A stretch of 7,253 nt of DNA from Gemmatimonadales bacterium (GTDB lineage Bacteria > Gemmatimonadota > Gemmatimonadetes > Palauibacterales > Palauibacteraceae), in contig DAOVWI010000110.1 of the NCBI GenBank assembly GCA_030636765.1, positions 1 through 7,253 of the forward strand, written 5' to 3'. Position 1 is the first letter of the stretch, and the number at the start of each line of letters is the position of its first letter. Position numbers and translations under genes: made by a program. Under the pieces are notes generated by a model, which was not told the DNA's origin, ran no database searches, and saw only the letters and a list, made by a program, of their open reading frames with translations. This document shows positions 6,609 through 7,253 of the stretch, in pieces.

Positions 6609-7253
6609 CTAACGGCGGATGGGAAACGAGGTGACCAGGGTCGCGCCCTGACGACCAATGAGGAGCTCGACCCAACCGCGGCGCGCAGCTTCGAGGAGGA
6701 GGTCACGCGCCTCTTCGGCCGATCGCACCTCCCGCCGATTGATCGCCACGATCACGTCGTCGACCCGCATGCCGGTGCGGCGAGCAAGCACGTCGTCGAT
6801 CCTCACGATGAGCGCGCCCCCGCCCACGGAAAGATCCCGCTCGACCGAGATGCCTTCGGTGACGGTGACGAGCTCCAGCCCTCGCAGGACCTGGATGCGG
6901 TCGGCGCGCTCCGAGGGCAACTCCTCGATGCGGAGCGAGGCGTTGTGCTGCTGGGTGCCACGCACGAACCGGATCTGGACATCCTCGTTTACGCCCGCAT
7001 CCAGCAGGCCGATCTCCCAATCGAGTGCGCCCCGGATGGCGCGGCCGTCCAGGGAAAGGATGACGTCGCCCTCCAGCAGCCCGGCGCTCGCGGCCGGTGA
7101 GTTGGGAGCGACCCGGCGCACCGTGGCGACCGAGAAGAAGCTGTCCGACGGCATGGTGGCGAGGTCGACTCCAACCCAGGGCCGGCGGATCCGACCGAAG
7201 TCGCGCAGCTCGGCGGCCACCCGCAGCGCCCGGTCGATCGGAATCGCGAAGCC
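6609..7253 (-). CDS. DegP/HtrA-family serine protease, C-terminal part with two PDZ domains (5' end outside window)
   Basis: The visible 214 residues begin GFAIPIDRALRVAAELRDFGRI, which is the end of the S1C trypsin-like domain of DegP/DegQ/HtrA proteins (GFAIP followed by the linker helix). PDZ1 (about 25-112) contains PWVGVDL, VAPNSPAASAGLLEGDVILSLDG and a final strand pair. PDZ2 (about 118-212) contains LIVRIDDVLARRTGMRVDDVIVAINRREV. Known family role: an envelope protease/chaperone for misfolded proteins. The catalytic His-Asp-Ser triad and any signal peptide lie beyond the window, so activity and location cannot be judged. In PDZ1 the stretch between WVGVDL and TVRRVAP is shorter than in E. 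coli DegP, and the usual GA(F/Y)V peptide-binding loop is not obvious. The gene stops (TAG) 14 bases before purB and may share its transcript, although the functions are unrelated. Confidence 0.9.
   Translation of the reverse strand, partial: GFAIPIDRALRVAAELRDFGRIRRPWVGVDLATMPSDSFFSVATVRRVAPNSPAASAGLLEGDVILSLDGRAIRGALDWEIGLLDAGVNEDVQIRFVRGTQQHNASLRIEELPSERADRIQVLRGLELVTVTEGISVERDLSVGGGALIVRIDDVLARRTGMRVDDVIVAINRREVRSAEEARDLLLEAARRGWVELLIGRQGATLVTSFPIRR

Noticed and set aside
6595..6675. PurB start at ATG 6675
   Set aside because: It would overlap the protease coding end by 67 bases and add residues unlike any PurB N-terminus; TTG 6594 gives the expected one.
5604..7100. Plus-strand open frame of 498 codons opposite purB and the protease
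   Set aside because: It spans the purB-protease junction, is extremely Arg/Pro/Ala-rich and lacks any family motif; compositional shadow.
1..7253. Mobile elements, CRISPR arrays, tRNA/rRNA genes, defence genes
   Set aside because: The window is almost fully covered by recognisable housekeeping coding sequence, with no spacer above 23 bases; no direct-repeat arrays, transposase motifs or tRNA-like cloverleaf were seen.

Overview
This window is a compact, GC-rich bacterial block in which every recognisable gene lies on the minus strand and is read from right to left. It holds six consecutive genes of de novo purine (IMP) synthesis in the order purB, purC, purS, purQ, purL, purF. They are preceded by the C-terminal half of a DegP/HtrA-type serine protease with two PDZ domains. 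Both ends are cut: the protease lacks its N-terminal catalytic part, and purF runs off the left edge after its glutaminase domain.

Layout, right to left: protease PDZ region (7253 to 6609), purB (6594 to 5161), purC (5157 to 4246), purS (4243 to 3899), purQ (3894 to 3130), purL (3106 or 3133 to 863) and purF (866 to beyond 1). Spacers between genes are 14, 3, 2, 4 and at most 23 bases, and purL and purF overlap by four bases (ATGA). The pur genes therefore look like one polycistronic, translationally coupled unit. No stretch over 300 bases lacks a gene. No promoter, riboswitch or terminator was recognised, so expression is probably driven from upstream of the window or from inside the protease gene.

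How the genes work together: PurF makes phosphoribosylamine from PRPP and glutamine. PurS, PurQ and PurL form the three-part FGAM synthase. PurC makes SAICAR, and PurB splits SAICAR to AICAR and also converts adenylosuccinate to AMP. The B-C-S-Q-L-F order is the same as the middle of the Bacillus subtilis pur operon. However, PurB and PurC belong to the longer subfamilies that resemble eukaryotic ADSL and yeast Ade1, not the short Bacillus enzymes. PurS and PurQ both carry low-complexity C-terminal tails.

Organism: high GC, strong use of G/C at third codon positions, GTG and TTG starts, three-subunit FGAM synthase and an ADSL-like PurB fit a high-GC, non-enterobacterial lineage, possibly Gemmatimonadota or a similar soil or sediment phylum. 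This is a low-confidence guess from gene style alone. The region is essentially housekeeping; I do not see a new defence, mobile or RNA system in it.
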